DNA of 64,000 nucleotides, from the NCBI RefSeq assembly GCF_003610635.1, contig NZ_RAQJ01000003.1:124001-188000 (forward strand), in the 5' to 3' direction. The DNA comes from Ichthyenterobacterium magnum (GTDB lineage: Bacteria; Bacteroidota; Bacteroidia; Flavobacteriales; Flavobacteriaceae). Made by a program: the position numbers and the translations under genes. Positions 1 through 9,154 of this stretch are shown one piece after another. Below the pieces are notes generated by a model, which saw only the letters and a program-made list of their open reading frames with translations, did no database searches and was not told the DNA's origin. The stretch's first letter is position 1. The number at the start of each line of letters is the position of its first letter.

Positions 1-66
1 GACGTTGATGAAAACAATCGTCCGCTTTCTGATGTTAGAATTCTATCTGTACGTTTAAAAAATTAA
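1..66 (+). CDS. 3' end of an unidentified protein
   Basis: The first 21 codons are open and end in TAA at 64-66. The visible tail contains [20 protein letters not shown], which looks like the end of a folded domain but is too short to assign to a family. Its stop codon overlaps the stop codon of purC on the other strand, so the two genes converge with no intergenic space and no room for a terminator. The gene begins outside the window. Confidence 0.5.
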   Translation, partial: DVDENNRPLSDVRILSVRLKN

Positions 67-1010
67 TCTAGATAGTTGAGAACATTTTTTTCAATACGTT
101 CTTGAATGTTTGTTACATCAGCTTTCACAAAAGTTTCTCCCGTAATATTTTCAAAAAGCTCTATATAACGTTCACTTACCGACTCTATATAATCCTCACT
201 CATTTCAGGAACTGTTTGACCTTCTAAGCCTTGAAAATTATTAGAGATTAACCACTGACGTACAAACTCTTTAGATAGTTGTTTTTGTTGTTCTCCTTTA
301 TCTTGACGCTCATGATATCCGTCTGCATAAATATAGCGTGAAGAATCTGGAGTATGAATTTCATCAATTAAAACAATCTTGCCATCTTGAGTTTTACCAA
401 ATTCATATTTAGTATCTACTAATATTAATCCTCTAGATGCAGCGATTTCTGTTCCGCGTTGAAATAATTTTCGTGTATAATCTTCTAAAACCAAATAATC
501 TTCTTCAGAAACTACACCACGCTTTAAAATATCTTCTTTCGAAATATCTTCATCATGATCTCCCATTTCTGCTTTTGTTGCAGGCGTAATTATTGGTTCA
601 GGAAACTTATCGTTCTCTTTCATTCCTTCTGGCATTTCAACTCCGCAAAGCAACCGTTTTCCTGCTTTATATTCGCGAGCAGCATGACCAGACATATAAC
701 CACGAATTACCATTTCTACTTTATAGGGTTCACATAAATGACCAACAGCTACATTTGGATCTGGTGTTGCAATTAACCAATTAGGAACCAAATCTTCAGT
801 AGCTTTCATCATACTTGTTGCTATCTGGTTTAAAATTTGACCTTTAAACGGGATTCCTTTAGGCATTACAACATCAAAAGCACTTAAACGATCTGTTGCA
901 ATCATAACAAGTAAATCATCATTTATATTATAAACTTCTCTTACTTTTCCTTTATAAACACTTTTTTGATTAGGAAAGTTAAAGTTGGTATCTATTATTG
1001 TATTGCTCAT
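63..1010 (-). CDS. purC: phosphoribosylaminoimidazole-succinocarboxamide synthase
   Basis: SAICAR synthase of de novo purine synthesis, a cytosolic enzyme that joins CAIR and aspartate using ATP. The 315-residue product has the family start KGKVREVY (about residues 18-25), then [33 protein letters not shown] and [12 protein letters not shown], which supply nucleotide and substrate contacts. The reading frame stays open for 30 codons further upstream, but that part is low-complexity and derives from intergenic repeats, so I chose the ATG at 1008-1010 ([10 protein letters not shown]). At just over 300 residues it has the length of the long bacterial form. It lies downstream of phoH in the same direction with a 174-base gap, so it may be co-transcribed or have its own promoter. 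Confidence 0.95.
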   Translation of the reverse strand: MSNTIIDTNFNFPNQKSVYKGKVREVYNINDDLLVMIATDRLSAFDVVMPKGIPFKGQILNQIATSMMKATEDLVPNWLIATPDPNVAVGHLCEPYKVEMVIRGYMSGHAAREYKAGKRLLCGVEMPEGMKENDKFPEPIITPATKAEMGDHDEDISKEDILKRGVVSEEDYLVLEDYTRKLFQRGTEIAASRGLILVDTKYEFGKTQDGKIVLIDEIHTPDSSRYIYADGYHERQDKGEQQKQLSKEFVRQWLISNNFQGLEGQTVPEMSEDYIESVSERYIELFENITGETFVKADVTNIQERIEKNVLNYLD

Positions 1011-1037
1011 TATTTTTGCTTTTAGCTTTTGGCCGTT

Positions 1038-1055
1038 AGCTTTTTTTGAAAAGCT
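1038..1055 (-). terminator. hairpin between phoH and purC
   Basis: A perfect 7-base inverted repeat (AGCTTTT / AAAAGCT) with loop TTTG lies 28 bases before the purC ATG. On the minus strand it could end phoH transcription or act in the purC leader. The stem is AT-rich and weak, so this is tentative. Confidence 0.3.
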
Positions 1056-1184
1056 AGAAATTGTTCTAAATAGTATTTTATTTATGTACTTATAAAGCAC
1101 TTAGACTACGCTCAGTGTAACATTTAGTTTCAGTTTTTGTACGGTAACGACTGTAAAACTAAGGGCTGTAAACTGAATACTTTT

Positions 1185-2138
1185 TTACTCTCTATTCTCA
1201 ATACTTTTATAAGCTGCGATAATTTTCTTAACTAATTTATGACGAATTACATCTTTATCATCTAAAAAGACCATACCAACACCATCGACATTTTTTAAAA
1301 CTAAAAGCGCTTCTTTTAAACCAGAAATTGTACGTCGTGGTAAATCTATTTGTCCTGGATCACCTGTAAGCAAAAACTTAGCACTTTTTCCCATACGTGT
1401 TAAAAACATTTTCATTTGGGCATGTGTTGTGTTTTGACCTTCATCCAAAATTACAAATGCATTATCTAAGGTACGACCTCTCATAAATGCTAGTGGTGCA
1501 ATTTGTATGGTACCATTTTCAATATAATTTGCCAATTTTTCAGGAGCAATCATATCACGCAAGGCATCATATAAAGGTTGCATATATGGGTCTAATTTTT
1601 CTTTTAAATCACCAGGAAGAAAACCTAAATTCTCACCAGCTTCTACTGCAGGACGTGTTAATATAATACGTTTAACTTCTTTATTTTTTAAAGCTTGAAC
1701 AGCCAATGCAACACCTGTATATGTTTTACCAGTTCCTGCTGGACCAATGGCAAATACCATATCGTTTTTACGCATTAGTTCTACCAACCTGCGTTGGTTT
1801 GCAGTTTGTGCTTTGATTAATTTACCATTAACGCCATGAACAATAACGGCGCCGCTTGCTTCACTAGTTGTATAATCGTCTTTACTCTGGCTTGTTAAAA
1901 CACGCTCAATAACATTTTCGTCTAGCTTATTATACTTTCCAAAGTGCTCCATAAGCATTGTTAAACGACGATCAAACTCTTCGAGTAGATCTTCATCTCC
2001 ATAGGCTTTAATTTTATTACCTCGTGCTACAATTTTTAATTTTGGAAAGTACTTTTTTAGAAGTTCAATATTTACATTTTGTGCTCCAAAAAACTCCTTT
2101 GGAGTGATTTCTTCGAGCTCGATTATAAGTTCATTCAA
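1185..2138 (-). CDS. phoH: PhoH-like ATPase
   Basis: Cytosolic P-loop ATPase of the PhoH family (317 residues), thought to act in RNA metabolism through its link to YbeY and RNases; the substrate is not settled. The N-terminal about 100 residues form the small KH-like domain typical of the long PhoH form. The PhoH domain follows, with Walker A GPAGTGKT near residues 137-144, then PAVEAGENLGFLPGD, Walker B-like FVILDEGQNTT and the TGDPGQIDLP sensor motif. Length and motif order are normal. It is transcribed divergently from the SAM hydroxide adenosyltransferase gene across about 200 bases. Confidence 0.93.
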   Translation of the reverse strand: MNELIIELEEITPKEFFGAQNVNIELLKKYFPKLKIVARGNKIKAYGDEDLLEEFDRRLTMLMEHFGKYNKLDENVIERVLTSQSKDDYTTSEASGAVIVHGVNGKLIKAQTANQRRLVELMRKNDMVFAIGPAGTGKTYTGVALAVQALKNKEVKRIILTRPAVEAGENLGFLPGDLKEKLDPYMQPLYDALRDMIAPEKLANYIENGTIQIAPLAFMRGRTLDNAFVILDEGQNTTHAQMKMFLTRMGKSAKFLLTGDPGQIDLPRRTISGLKEALLVLKNVDGVGMVFLDDKDVIRHKLVKKIIAAYKSIENRE

Positions 2139-2346
2139 AAGCTAAGTGATTTAGTATATTAATCTGTTTTGTTTTATTAGTTTTGTGTTGAAACTAAAAG
2201 ACACGATTTTTATGCCTTAGTTACAAATCTAACGGAAAAAATCAAGACAAAGTTTCTCTCTACGATTTAAAATATCATTTTTTTTCAACAGAGGTAAATA
2301 CCATTAATTTAAACAAATAATAGCGAAAAACAGGAACAATTAATTC

Positions 2347-3183
2347 ATGGCAATAATCACATTAACAACTGATTTTGGTGAGAAAGATCACTTTGCTGGA
2401 GCAATTAAAGGTGCTATTTACAGTGAGCTTCCAGAAGTACGAATTGTTGATATCTCACATTCTGTTTCGCCTTTTAATGTTCCTGAAGCGGCTTACATCA
2501 TTCAAAATGCCTATAGCAGCTTTCCTAAAGGTACTATACATGTGATTGGTATAGATTCTGAATTAAATCCAGAAAACAAACACATTGCTGTAAAGCTTGA
2601 TGACCACTATTTTATTTGTGCTAATAACGGAATTATGAGTATGATTTGTTCTGAAATTGTTCCAGAAAAAATTGTAGAAATAAACATTCACGATAAAATA
2701 GAAACCAGTTTTCCTGTTTTAGATGTATTTGTTAAGGTTGCTTGCCATATTGCTCGTGGCGGAACTTTAGAAGTTATTGGTAAGGTTATAGAAACCATTA
2801 AACCTATTAAAGATTTAATTCCGTTTGTTAATGATGAACAAACTCAAATAATTGGCAGTGTTATTTATATAGACAATTATGGCAATGTAATTACAAACAT
2901 AAGACGTAGCTTTTTTGAATCGATTCAAAAAACTCGTGCTTTTGAAATCTCTGCTCGTAATTATAAATTTAAAACAATTTACAACACATATAGTGATGCC
3001 ATAAACTTTGATATCCCAGAAGACAAACGTTATGATGAAGGTAAAGGCCTTGTCGTTTTTAACTCGTCTGGGTATTTAGAAATTGCTGTTTACAAAAGTG
3101 ACAATGCTACTGTTGGTAGTGCTTCTAGCTTAATGGGATTAAAAATGAGAGATACAGTAACTATTAATTTTGATAAAATCTAG
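2347..3183 (+). CDS. SAM hydroxide adenosyltransferase (DUF62 family)
   Basis: Predicted cytosolic enzyme that hydrolyses S-adenosylmethionine to adenosine and methionine using hydroxide, as characterised members of the fluorinase/chlorinase superfamily do. The start ITLTTDFGEKDHFAGAIKG is the SAM-binding signature with the conserved Asp. VDISHSVSPFNVPEAAYI and the DNYGNVITNI segment near residue 180 are also diagnostic. The 278-residue length fits the two-domain fold. The ABM-domain gene starts 3 bases after its stop, so the two are almost certainly co-transcribed. Confidence 0.9.
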   Translation: MAIITLTTDFGEKDHFAGAIKGAIYSELPEVRIVDISHSVSPFNVPEAAYIIQNAYSSFPKGTIHVIGIDSELNPENKHIAVKLDDHYFICANNGIMSMICSEIVPEKIVEINIHDKIETSFPVLDVFVKVACHIARGGTLEVIGKVIETIKPIKDLIPFVNDEQTQIIGSVIYIDNYGNVITNIRRSFFESIQKTRAFEISARNYKFKTIYNTYSDAINFDIPEDKRYDEGKGLVVFNSSGYLEIAVYKSDNATVGSASSLMGLKMRDTVTINFDKI

Positions 3184-3185
3184 CA

Positions 3186-3482
3186 ATGTTTGTACGTATC
3201 GTGAAAATGAGTTTTGACCCTTCAAAAATTAAAATCTTTTTAGACAATTTCGATACTAAAAAAGAACATATTAGAGCATTTGAAGGTTGTGAGTTTTTAG
3301 AATTATATAGAGACAAGCACAATACAAACGTGTTTTTTACGTATAGCTTTTGGAACACAGAAGCAGATTTAGAACGTTACAGACATTCAAATTTATTTAA
3401 AGGTATTTGGGCAGAAACAAAACCTATGTTTAATGCAAAGCCTGAAGCTTGGAGTGTTGATAAGCTAGCTACTTTACAGTAG
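3186..3482 (+). CDS. antibiotic biosynthesis monooxygenase (ABM) domain protein
   Basis: A 98-residue cytosolic protein with the dimeric ferredoxin-like ABM fold. It begins MFVRIVKMSF, has the GCEFLELYRDKHNTNVFFTY strand pair, and ends with the common Trp-rich YSFWNTEADLERYRHS helix. Members include quinol and haem mono-oxygenases, but the fold alone does not fix the substrate. It follows the SAM hydroxide adenosyltransferase by 3 bases. Such pairs are seen in Flavobacteriia, but I know of no functional link. Confidence 0.8.
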   Translation: MFVRIVKMSFDPSKIKIFLDNFDTKKEHIRAFEGCEFLELYRDKHNTNVFFTYSFWNTEADLERYRHSNLFKGIWAETKPMFNAKPEAWSVDKLATLQ

Positions 3483-3583
3483 CCAGTCACAGTTTGCAGT
3501 AACTAAGTTTCATAATTTGTAAATTAAATGCTTTTCTTTAAACTTTAATATTATTTTTGAAAATCGTTTGCAGCACATTGAGT

Positions 3584-3611
3584 ACTGAAAACTGAAAACT
3601 GAAAACTGAAA
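3584..3611 (+). repeat. four tandem copies of a 7-base repeat before gldF
   Basis: The heptamer ACTGAAA is repeated four times and followed by ACTAAAATG, where the ATG is the gldF start. The array therefore replaces the usual leader and ribosome-binding region. The 135-base gap it sits in has no gene. Confidence 0.85.
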
Positions 3612-3617
3612 ACTAAA

Positions 3618-4340
3618 ATGCTTTCAATATTAAAAAAAGAAATCAACTCATTTTTTGCATCACCAATAGGTTATTTGGTAGTTACCGTTTTTCTATTATT
3701 AAACGGTTTATTTTTATGGGTATTTAAAAGTGATTTTAATATTCTCGACAATGGTTTTGCAGATTTGTCTAACTTCTTTTTATTAGCGCCTTGGGTCTTA
3801 ATATTCTTAGTACCAGCAGTTACTATGCGAAGTTTTAGTGATGAAAGAAAACAAGGTACACTTGAGCTATTACTTACCAAACCCATGAGTCACTTACAGC
3901 TTGTTTTAGGGAAGTATTTTGGAGCATTATTATTGATAATCATTGCTATAATACCAACATTATTGTACGTTTATACAATATCAAAACTTGGTAATCCTGA
4001 AGGTAATTTAGATTTAGGAAGTATAATGGGTTCTTATTTTGGGCTCTTATTTTTAATAGCAGCGTATACAGCAATAGGCTTGTTTACATCCTCAATAACA
4101 GATAATCAAATTGTAGCTTTTATTGCAGCTGTTTTTATTTGTTTTTTCTTTTATTTTGGGTTTGAAGGCTTATCAAACTACAAGCCTTTTGGAGATGCAT
4201 TTCATCTTGAAAACTTAGGAATGGAAACACATTTTAATAGTATGAGTAGAGGCGTAATAGATACTAGAGATGTTATTTATTTTTTAAGTGTAACCATATT
4301 GTTTGTTATATTAACCAAACTAAATATTAAAACGAGTTAA
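3618..4340 (+). CDS. gldF: gliding-motility ABC transporter permease GldF
   Basis: Inner-membrane permease of the GldAFG ABC transporter, which is linked to gliding motility in Flavobacterium johnsoniae. The 240-residue protein has the ABC-2 permease layout: an N-terminal hydrophobic helix after MLSILKKEINSFFASPIGY, the cytoplasmic coupling stretch TMRSFSDERKQGTLELLLTK near residues 70-90, and about six membrane segments in all. The ATPase gene gldA is not in the window, which is normal since it is usually unlinked. gldG lies downstream but is separated from it by one extra gene. Confidence 0.93.
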   Translation: MLSILKKEINSFFASPIGYLVVTVFLLLNGLFLWVFKSDFNILDNGFADLSNFFLLAPWVLIFLVPAVTMRSFSDERKQGTLELLLTKPMSHLQLVLGKYFGALLLIIIAIIPTLLYVYTISKLGNPEGNLDLGSIMGSYFGLLFLIAAYTAIGLFTSSITDNQIVAFIAAVFICFFFYFGFEGLSNYKPFGDAFHLENLGMETHFNSMSRGVIDTRDVIYFLSVTILFVILTKLNIKTS

Positions 4341-4342
4341 TA

Positions 4343-4837
4343 ATGATTATCACACCTTTATTAATCATTTTTAATATCATCGTTTTTATACTTGTATTTT
4401 TATTTATTAATACAATAGACAAACGTAAGTGGTTAACAATTTTGGTGAGTATTATTTTAACACCTATTGTATATTTTTATGCTTTTTATCCGTTTGTAAA
4501 CATATTTAGTAGCTATCACCATCAAAAATATTTTAAGGCTGAGTTATGGGTAGAAAAACCTGCATTACGTTATGAACTTATAGATGACATAATTGAAACA
4601 GACACCTTAATTGGTAAGACGAAAAACGAAATAAAAACCCTTTTAGGTAATTATGAGTGGTTAGGGTGGAATGCTTCAAAAAAAGCTCATGATGAAACTA
4701 TTTGGAATTATAGTCTTGGTATAAAACCAGGTGCTTTTAACTCTAAAAAAGAATGTTTGATGCTTGTCTTTAAAAACAATAAAACAGAAGCTATTAAAAC
4801 CTTTAAAGAAGATTTAAAATTAAATGCTAAAGAATAA
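4343..4837 (+). CDS. membrane-anchored protein with a BamE-like domain, inserted between gldF and gldG
   Basis: Not a family I recognise with certainty. Residues 1-55 form two hydrophobic helices separated by IDKRKW. Residues 60-164 look like a soluble domain. The stretch DTLIGKTKNEIKTLLG followed by WNYSLG resembles the small SmpA/OmlA (BamE-like) fold, in which a Gly-Lys-Thr turn precedes a helix and an LG-containing strand. The gene begins 2 bases after gldF and overlaps gldG by 14 bases, so all three should be translated from one mRNA. Placement suggests a membrane partner of the transporter, but this is inference. Confidence 0.7.
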   Translation: MIITPLLIIFNIIVFILVFLFINTIDKRKWLTILVSIILTPIVYFYAFYPFVNIFSSYHHQKYFKAELWVEKPALRYELIDDIIETDTLIGKTKNEIKTLLGNYEWLGWNASKKAHDETIWNYSLGIKPGAFNSKKECLMLVFKNNKTEAIKTFKEDLKLNAKE

Positions 4838-6497
4838 ATCTAATAGAAAAACTTTACTAATAACAATAGTAGTTATAATTGTTATTAACGTTATTAGTGG
4901 CTATGTGTTTAAGCGTTTCGACTTAACAAAAGACAAGCGATATACGTTGTCTAATGCTGCATTAAAAATTGTTAATAGTGTAGATTCGCCATTAATAGTA
5001 GATGTGTTTTTAGAAGGAAATTTTCCTTCAGACTACAGACGTTTACGTAATGAAACACAGCAGCTTCTTGAAGAATTTTCACTGTATAATAGTCAGGTGA
5101 AATTTAATTTTATCAATCCGCTTGAAGACGTTAATACTAGAGAACGTAACATACAACAACTTGCACAACGTGGTTTACAACCTTTACAGCTTACAGTAAA
5201 AGAAAATGGAAAGTCATCACAAGAGTTAATTATTCCTTGGGCTTTAGCAAGCTATAATGGTGAAACCGTAATTATACCCTTAATAAAAAATAAGATTGGT
5301 GCTACGTCACAAGACCAAGTAAATAGCTCTATTCAACATTTAGAATACGCTTTTGCAGAGGGCTTTAATAAATTAGTACATAAAAAAAGTAAAAAAATAG
5401 CGATATTAAAAGGTAATGGCCAACTTGATGACATTTACATTGCCGATTTTTTAAAAACCATTCGTGAGCATTATTTTTTAGCACCTTTTACGCTCGATAG
5501 TGTCGCTAATAATGCTCAAGAAACATTGAAAAATTTAAACGAGTTTGATTTAATTATTTCTGCTAAACCTACACAAGCATTTACTGAAGAAGAAAAATTG
5601 GTTTTAGACCAATATGTCATGAATGGCGGAAAAAGCTTGTGGTTAACAGAATCTGTAACTATAGACAAAGACAGTCTCTTAAATGAATCTGGCCAATCTA
5701 TAGCACTACCAATTGATTTAAATTTAGGCGACTTTTTCTTTAAATATGGTGTAAGAGTCAATCCTGTTTTAGTAAAAGATCTCTACTCTGCTCCAATAAC
5801 TTTAGCAATAGGTGAAGGCAGTAATGCTCAATTTCAGCCTATACAATGGCAATATTCTCCGCTTGCTTCTAGCAATCCTAATCATCCTATTACTACTAAT
5901 CTAAATTTAGTAAAATTTGATTTTGCAAATCAAATAGATACTATAAAAAACAACATAGAAAAAACAGTTTTACTTAGAAGTTCAAAACTCACAAAACTAG
6001 AAGGCACACCAAAGATTATAAGCTTAGATGAAGTAACAAAAGAACCAGACCCATCAACTTATACTAAGAGTTCAGAAACTCTAGCAGTTTTATTAGAAGG
6101 TAAATTTACTTCGGTTTATAATAATAGAATTAAGCCTTTTAAGCTTTCTGAAGAAAAAAATAAAAGTGTAGATACCAAAATGATTATTATTGCTGATGGC
6201 AATGTAATTAAAAATGATGTTGTAAAAAATCAACCTAAAGAGTTAGGGTTTGACCGTTGGACAGGACAAAGCTTTGGTAATAAAGAATTTTTAGAAAATG
6301 CTGTCAATTACCTTTTAAATGATGACGGACTTATAAACATTAGGTCGAAAGAAGTTGCTGTAGCTTTTTTAGATTCTCAAAAAATTACAGATCAAAAAAC
6401 AAAATGGCAATTAATAAACATCGCATTACCACTAGTATTATTATCTCTTTTTGGCTTAACATTTAATTATTTAAGACGTAAAAAATATACGCGATAG
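4824..6497 (+). CDS. gldG: gliding-motility ABC transporter substrate-binding protein GldG
   Basis: The 557-residue product has an N-terminal membrane helix (about residues 9-27), a large periplasmic region and a C-terminal membrane helix followed by LRRKKY. SGYVFKRFDLTKDKRYTLS near residues 25-43 is the family signature. Residues about 200-270 carry the GATase1-like fold seen in GldG (FDLIISAKPTQAF, then YVMNGGKSLWL). It partners GldF and the ATPase GldA. The start at 4824 overlaps the previous gene by 14 bases; the first residues MLKNKSNRKTLL are positively charged as expected for a membrane anchor. Confidence 0.93.
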   Translation: MLKNKSNRKTLLITIVVIIVINVISGYVFKRFDLTKDKRYTLSNAALKIVNSVDSPLIVDVFLEGNFPSDYRRLRNETQQLLEEFSLYNSQVKFNFINPLEDVNTRERNIQQLAQRGLQPLQLTVKENGKSSQELIIPWALASYNGETVIIPLIKNKIGATSQDQVNSSIQHLEYAFAEGFNKLVHKKSKKIAILKGNGQLDDIYIADFLKTIREHYFLAPFTLDSVANNAQETLKNLNEFDLIISAKPTQAFTEEEKLVLDQYVMNGGKSLWLTESVTIDKDSLLNESGQSIALPIDLNLGDFFFKYGVRVNPVLVKDLYSAPITLAIGEGSNAQFQPIQWQYSPLASSNPNHPITTNLNLVKFDFANQIDTIKNNIEKTVLLRSSKLTKLEGTPKIISLDEVTKEPDPSTYTKSSETLAVLLEGKFTSVYNNRIKPFKLSEEKNKSVDTKMIIIADGNVIKNDVVKNQPKELGFDRWTGQSFGNKEFLENAVNYLLNDDGLINIRSKEVAVAFLDSQKITDQKTKWQLINIALPLVLLSLFGLTFNYLRRKKYTR

Positions 6498-6536
6498 TTG
6501 TTAATAAGTTTGTTTTATAAAACAATCGCTTTAAGA

Positions 6537-6544
6537 TATATTTG
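6537..6544 (+). promoter_or_regulatory. candidate -7 promoter box for dnaN
   Basis: TATATTTG matches the Bacteroidota consensus TAnnTTTG. An upstream TTTG at 6509-6512 could be the -33 element, although the spacing of 24 bases is slightly long. The box lies 130 bases before the dnaN start and just after the gldG stop. Confidence 0.45.
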
Positions 6545-6673
6545 TAAGTAGAACTTTGACCACAAAGTTTTAAAAACATATAGATAAAACGAACATGTTA
6601 AAAGCATTATCATCCAAGCGGATTATTAATAGCAAACTGCATGTGACCATTGAAAAATAATAAATACGAACAC

Positions 6674-7792
6674 ATGAAATTTATAGTATCAAGCACATAT
6701 TTACTTAAGCAATTACAAGTATTAGGTGGTGTTATTAATAACTCAAACACCTTACCTATTTTAGATAATTTTTTATTTGAATTAAACCATTCAAAATTAA
6801 CTGTATCTGCTAGTGATTTAGAAACTACTATGTCATCTGTTATTGATGTAGAAAGTGATAGCGAAGGTAATATTGCGTTACCAGCGCGTTTACTACTAGA
6901 CACGCTTAAAACATTTCCTGAGCAACCACTAACCTTTGTTGTTGAGGATAATAATACTGTAGAAATTAGTTCAAATCATGGTAAATATGCTTTAGCATAT
7001 GCAGATGGTAATGAGTTCCCTAAAGCTGTGAGTTTAGATAACCCAAGCACAACTACTATTTCTGGGGATATTTTAGCAACAGCAATTAGTAAAACAATTT
7101 TTGCTGCTGGAAATGACGATTTAAGACCAGTGATGAGTGGTGTGTTTTTTCAGTTTTCTACTGAAGGATTAACCTTTGTTGCAACAGATGCTCATAAATT
7201 AGTAAAATATACTAGAGAAGATATAAAAGCAAATCAAGTTGCAGAATTTATTATGCCAAAGAAACCTTTAAATCTTTTAAAAGGAATTTTAGCAGCTAGT
7301 GAAGATAATGTAACTATTGAGTATAATGATTCTAATGCAAAATTTTCTTTTGAAAACTCTGTATTGGTTTGTCGCTTAATTGATGGGAAATATCCAAATT
7401 ACGAAGCTGTAATACCAAAAGAAAACCCAAATAAATTAACTATAGCTAGAACACAATTTTTAAACTCGGTTCGTCGTGTTAGTATTTTCTCAAATAAAAC
7501 AACGCATCAAATACGTTTAAAAATTGCTGGAGCAGAATTAAATATCTCTGCAGAAGATATTGATTACTCAAACAAAGCAGAAGAACGTTTAACTTGTGAT
7601 TACCAAGGTGATGACATGCAAATTGGGTTTAACTCTCGTTTTTTAACAGAAATGCTGAATAACTTAAATGCAGACGAAGTACAGTTAGAAATGAGTTTAC
7701 CAAACAGAGCTGGTATTTTAACTCCAATTGATGGTCTTGATCAAGGCGAACAAGTAACAATGTTAGTTATGCCTGTAATGCTAAACAATTAA
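6674..7792 (+). CDS. dnaN: DNA polymerase III sliding clamp, beta subunit
   Basis: The ring-shaped clamp that tethers replicative polymerase to DNA. The 372-residue product has three repeated clamp domains and begins MKFIVSSTYLLKQLQ. Typical segments are NTLPILDNFLFEL, ATDAHKLVKY in domain 2, and the C-terminal VTMLVMPVMLNN, which forms part of the protein-binding pocket. An upstream in-frame ATG exists at 6650, but MKFIVS is the conserved start. It is not next to dnaA or recF here, which is common in Bacteroidota. A strong terminator follows. Confidence 0.96.
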   Translation: MKFIVSSTYLLKQLQVLGGVINNSNTLPILDNFLFELNHSKLTVSASDLETTMSSVIDVESDSEGNIALPARLLLDTLKTFPEQPLTFVVEDNNTVEISSNHGKYALAYADGNEFPKAVSLDNPSTTTISGDILATAISKTIFAAGNDDLRPVMSGVFFQFSTEGLTFVATDAHKLVKYTREDIKANQVAEFIMPKKPLNLLKGILAASEDNVTIEYNDSNAKFSFENSVLVCRLIDGKYPNYEAVIPKENPNKLTIARTQFLNSVRRVSIFSNKTTHQIRLKIAGAELNISAEDIDYSNKAEERLTCDYQGDDMQIGFNSRFLTEMLNNLNADEVQLEMSLPNRAGILTPIDGLDQGEQVTMLVMPVMLNN

Positions 7793-7814
7793 AACATTGT
7801 AATTTTTACATATA

Positions 7815-7844
7815 AAAAGCGCTCACTTAAAAGTGAGCGCTTTT
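7815..7844. terminator. bidirectional terminator after dnaN
   Basis: A 14-base perfect inverted repeat (AAAAGCGCTCACTT / AAGTGAGCGCTTTT) flanks a two-base centre and runs into T-rich sequence on both strands. It sits between the convergent dnaN and DUF4870 genes and can stop both. Confidence 0.85.
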
Positions 7845-7866
7845 AGTTTACCTCTATATAAAATAA

Positions 7867-8205
7867 CTAACTAATAAAATTAAGAGATAAAGGGTATGTT
7901 GTTGTTTGACCATTACTTGCCTTAATAGCATTTATAATAGGAAAAATAATAGCTATAATTCCTAAAATTAGAAATCCTAATAGCCCAAGTCCAAATAATA
8001 AAATTAATGGTATACATATAATGGTGTAAATAATAAGGCTTAATTGAAAGTTCATGATTTGTTTACCATGTTTATCCATTGCATAAACTTTTTCTTTTTG
8101 AGTTGCCCATAAAATTAACGGAAGAATCAAACTCCCAAAACCTATTACTAAAGTTATTAATTGGCTTAAGTGAGTAATGACAATAAGTTGTCTATCTTGT
8201 TTCAT
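7867..8205 (-). CDS. DUF4870 family membrane protein
   Basis: A 112-residue inner-membrane protein with about three hydrophobic helices. The pattern LSQLITLVIGFGSLILPLIL, then KEKVYAMDKHGKQIMNFQLSL, is characteristic of DUF4870: a membrane helix, a short cytoplasmic stretch ending in NFQ, and two further helices. The function of the family is unknown. It is transcribed convergently with dnaN and divergently from the AraC-type regulator, whose start lies 78 bases away. Confidence 0.85.
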   Translation of the reverse strand: MKQDRQLIVITHLSQLITLVIGFGSLILPLILWATQKEKVYAMDKHGKQIMNFQLSLIIYTIICIPLILLFGLGLLGFLILGIIAIIFPIINAIKASNGQTTTYPLSLNFIS

Positions 8206-8283
8206 GATGATGATGATTTTGATTGATACTTGTTTGACGTTGAAACTTTTAAAATGTTACATTTATGGTCTATTTATTTTAGT

Positions 8284-9090
8284 ATGAATTATTTTCAAAA
8301 GAAGCCAAGTTCAAAATTATCAAGCTACATAAAAGAATTCTGGCAAATTGAAGGCAATGGTTTTATAAATAAAAAAAGAGATAAAATAATTCCTGACGGT
8401 TATCCTGAGTTAATTTTTCATTATAAAGATGCATACAAATCTAATATTAATAAAACATGGAACACACAATCCAAATATCTAATTGCTGGTCAAATCAAAA
8501 ATCACTTTTACATAGAAAACACTGGCGAAACAGGCATGTTTGGAATAAAATTTCAGCCAGCAGCTTTAACAAAATTGTTTTCTATTAATATGGCATTACA
8601 TACAGATAAAGTAACAACATTAGATAGTTACTTGTTTTCAATCTTAAAAGATGTTATTACAAATGCAACTTCAGAAACACCCTTTGAAGAAAAAGTTAAC
8701 GCAATTGAAATTTGGTTCAATAACTTTGTAACTACCCATACGCAAAAACCACACATTATTGACAAGGCAATTGAAATAATAATGTCTTCAAATGGTGCCA
8801 CAACTATTAAGGATATAACCAGAAATTTAACAATAGGAGAGCGTACTTTAGAACGCTATTTCAAGACCTATGTTGGGCTTTCTCCAAAATTCTTTTGTAG
8901 AATTATAAGATTTTCTCATATTTTTAAAATTGTAAGTGATTCAAAAAACTGGACAGACGTTACCTACCAAACTGGGTATTATGACCAATCACATTTTATA
9001 AAAAACTTTAAAGAATTTACAGGAGAAGATCCTTCAAAATATGGATTTAATGCTATTAATATGGCAAATTTCTTTTTAAACAAACCTTGA
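8284..9090 (+). CDS. AraC-family regulator with DUF6597-like N-terminal domain
   Basis: Cytosolic DNA-binding regulator of 268 residues. The N-terminal half (FQKKPSSKLSSYIKEFWQIE, later KIIPDGYPELIFHY and MFGIKFQPAAL) is the sensory domain often annotated DUF6597. The C-terminal half is a pair of AraC helix-turn-helix motifs, with TIKDITRNLTIGERTLERYF and VTYQTGYYDQSHFIKNFKEF. The frame is open 18 codons upstream, but MNYFQKKPSSKLS at 8284 matches the usual family start. The small secreted DUF6265-like gene just downstream is a possible target. Confidence 0.87.
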   Translation: MNYFQKKPSSKLSSYIKEFWQIEGNGFINKKRDKIIPDGYPELIFHYKDAYKSNINKTWNTQSKYLIAGQIKNHFYIENTGETGMFGIKFQPAALTKLFSINMALHTDKVTTLDSYLFSILKDVITNATSETPFEEKVNAIEIWFNNFVTTHTQKPHIIDKAIEIIMSSNGATTIKDITRNLTIGERTLERYFKTYVGLSPKFFCRIIRFSHIFKIVSDSKNWTDVTYQTGYYDQSHFIKNFKEFTGEDPSKYGFNAINMANFFLNKP

Positions 9091-9154
9091 TGTCGGTTTT
9101 TTCCAATGTCAAAATATTTTCAAAACCTAAGTTTGTATCATTAAAACTTAAACC

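Noticed and set aside
3584-3611. Possible CRISPR-like repeat array
   Set aside because: Repeats of 7 bases are directly tandem with no spacers; it is a simple tandem repeat.
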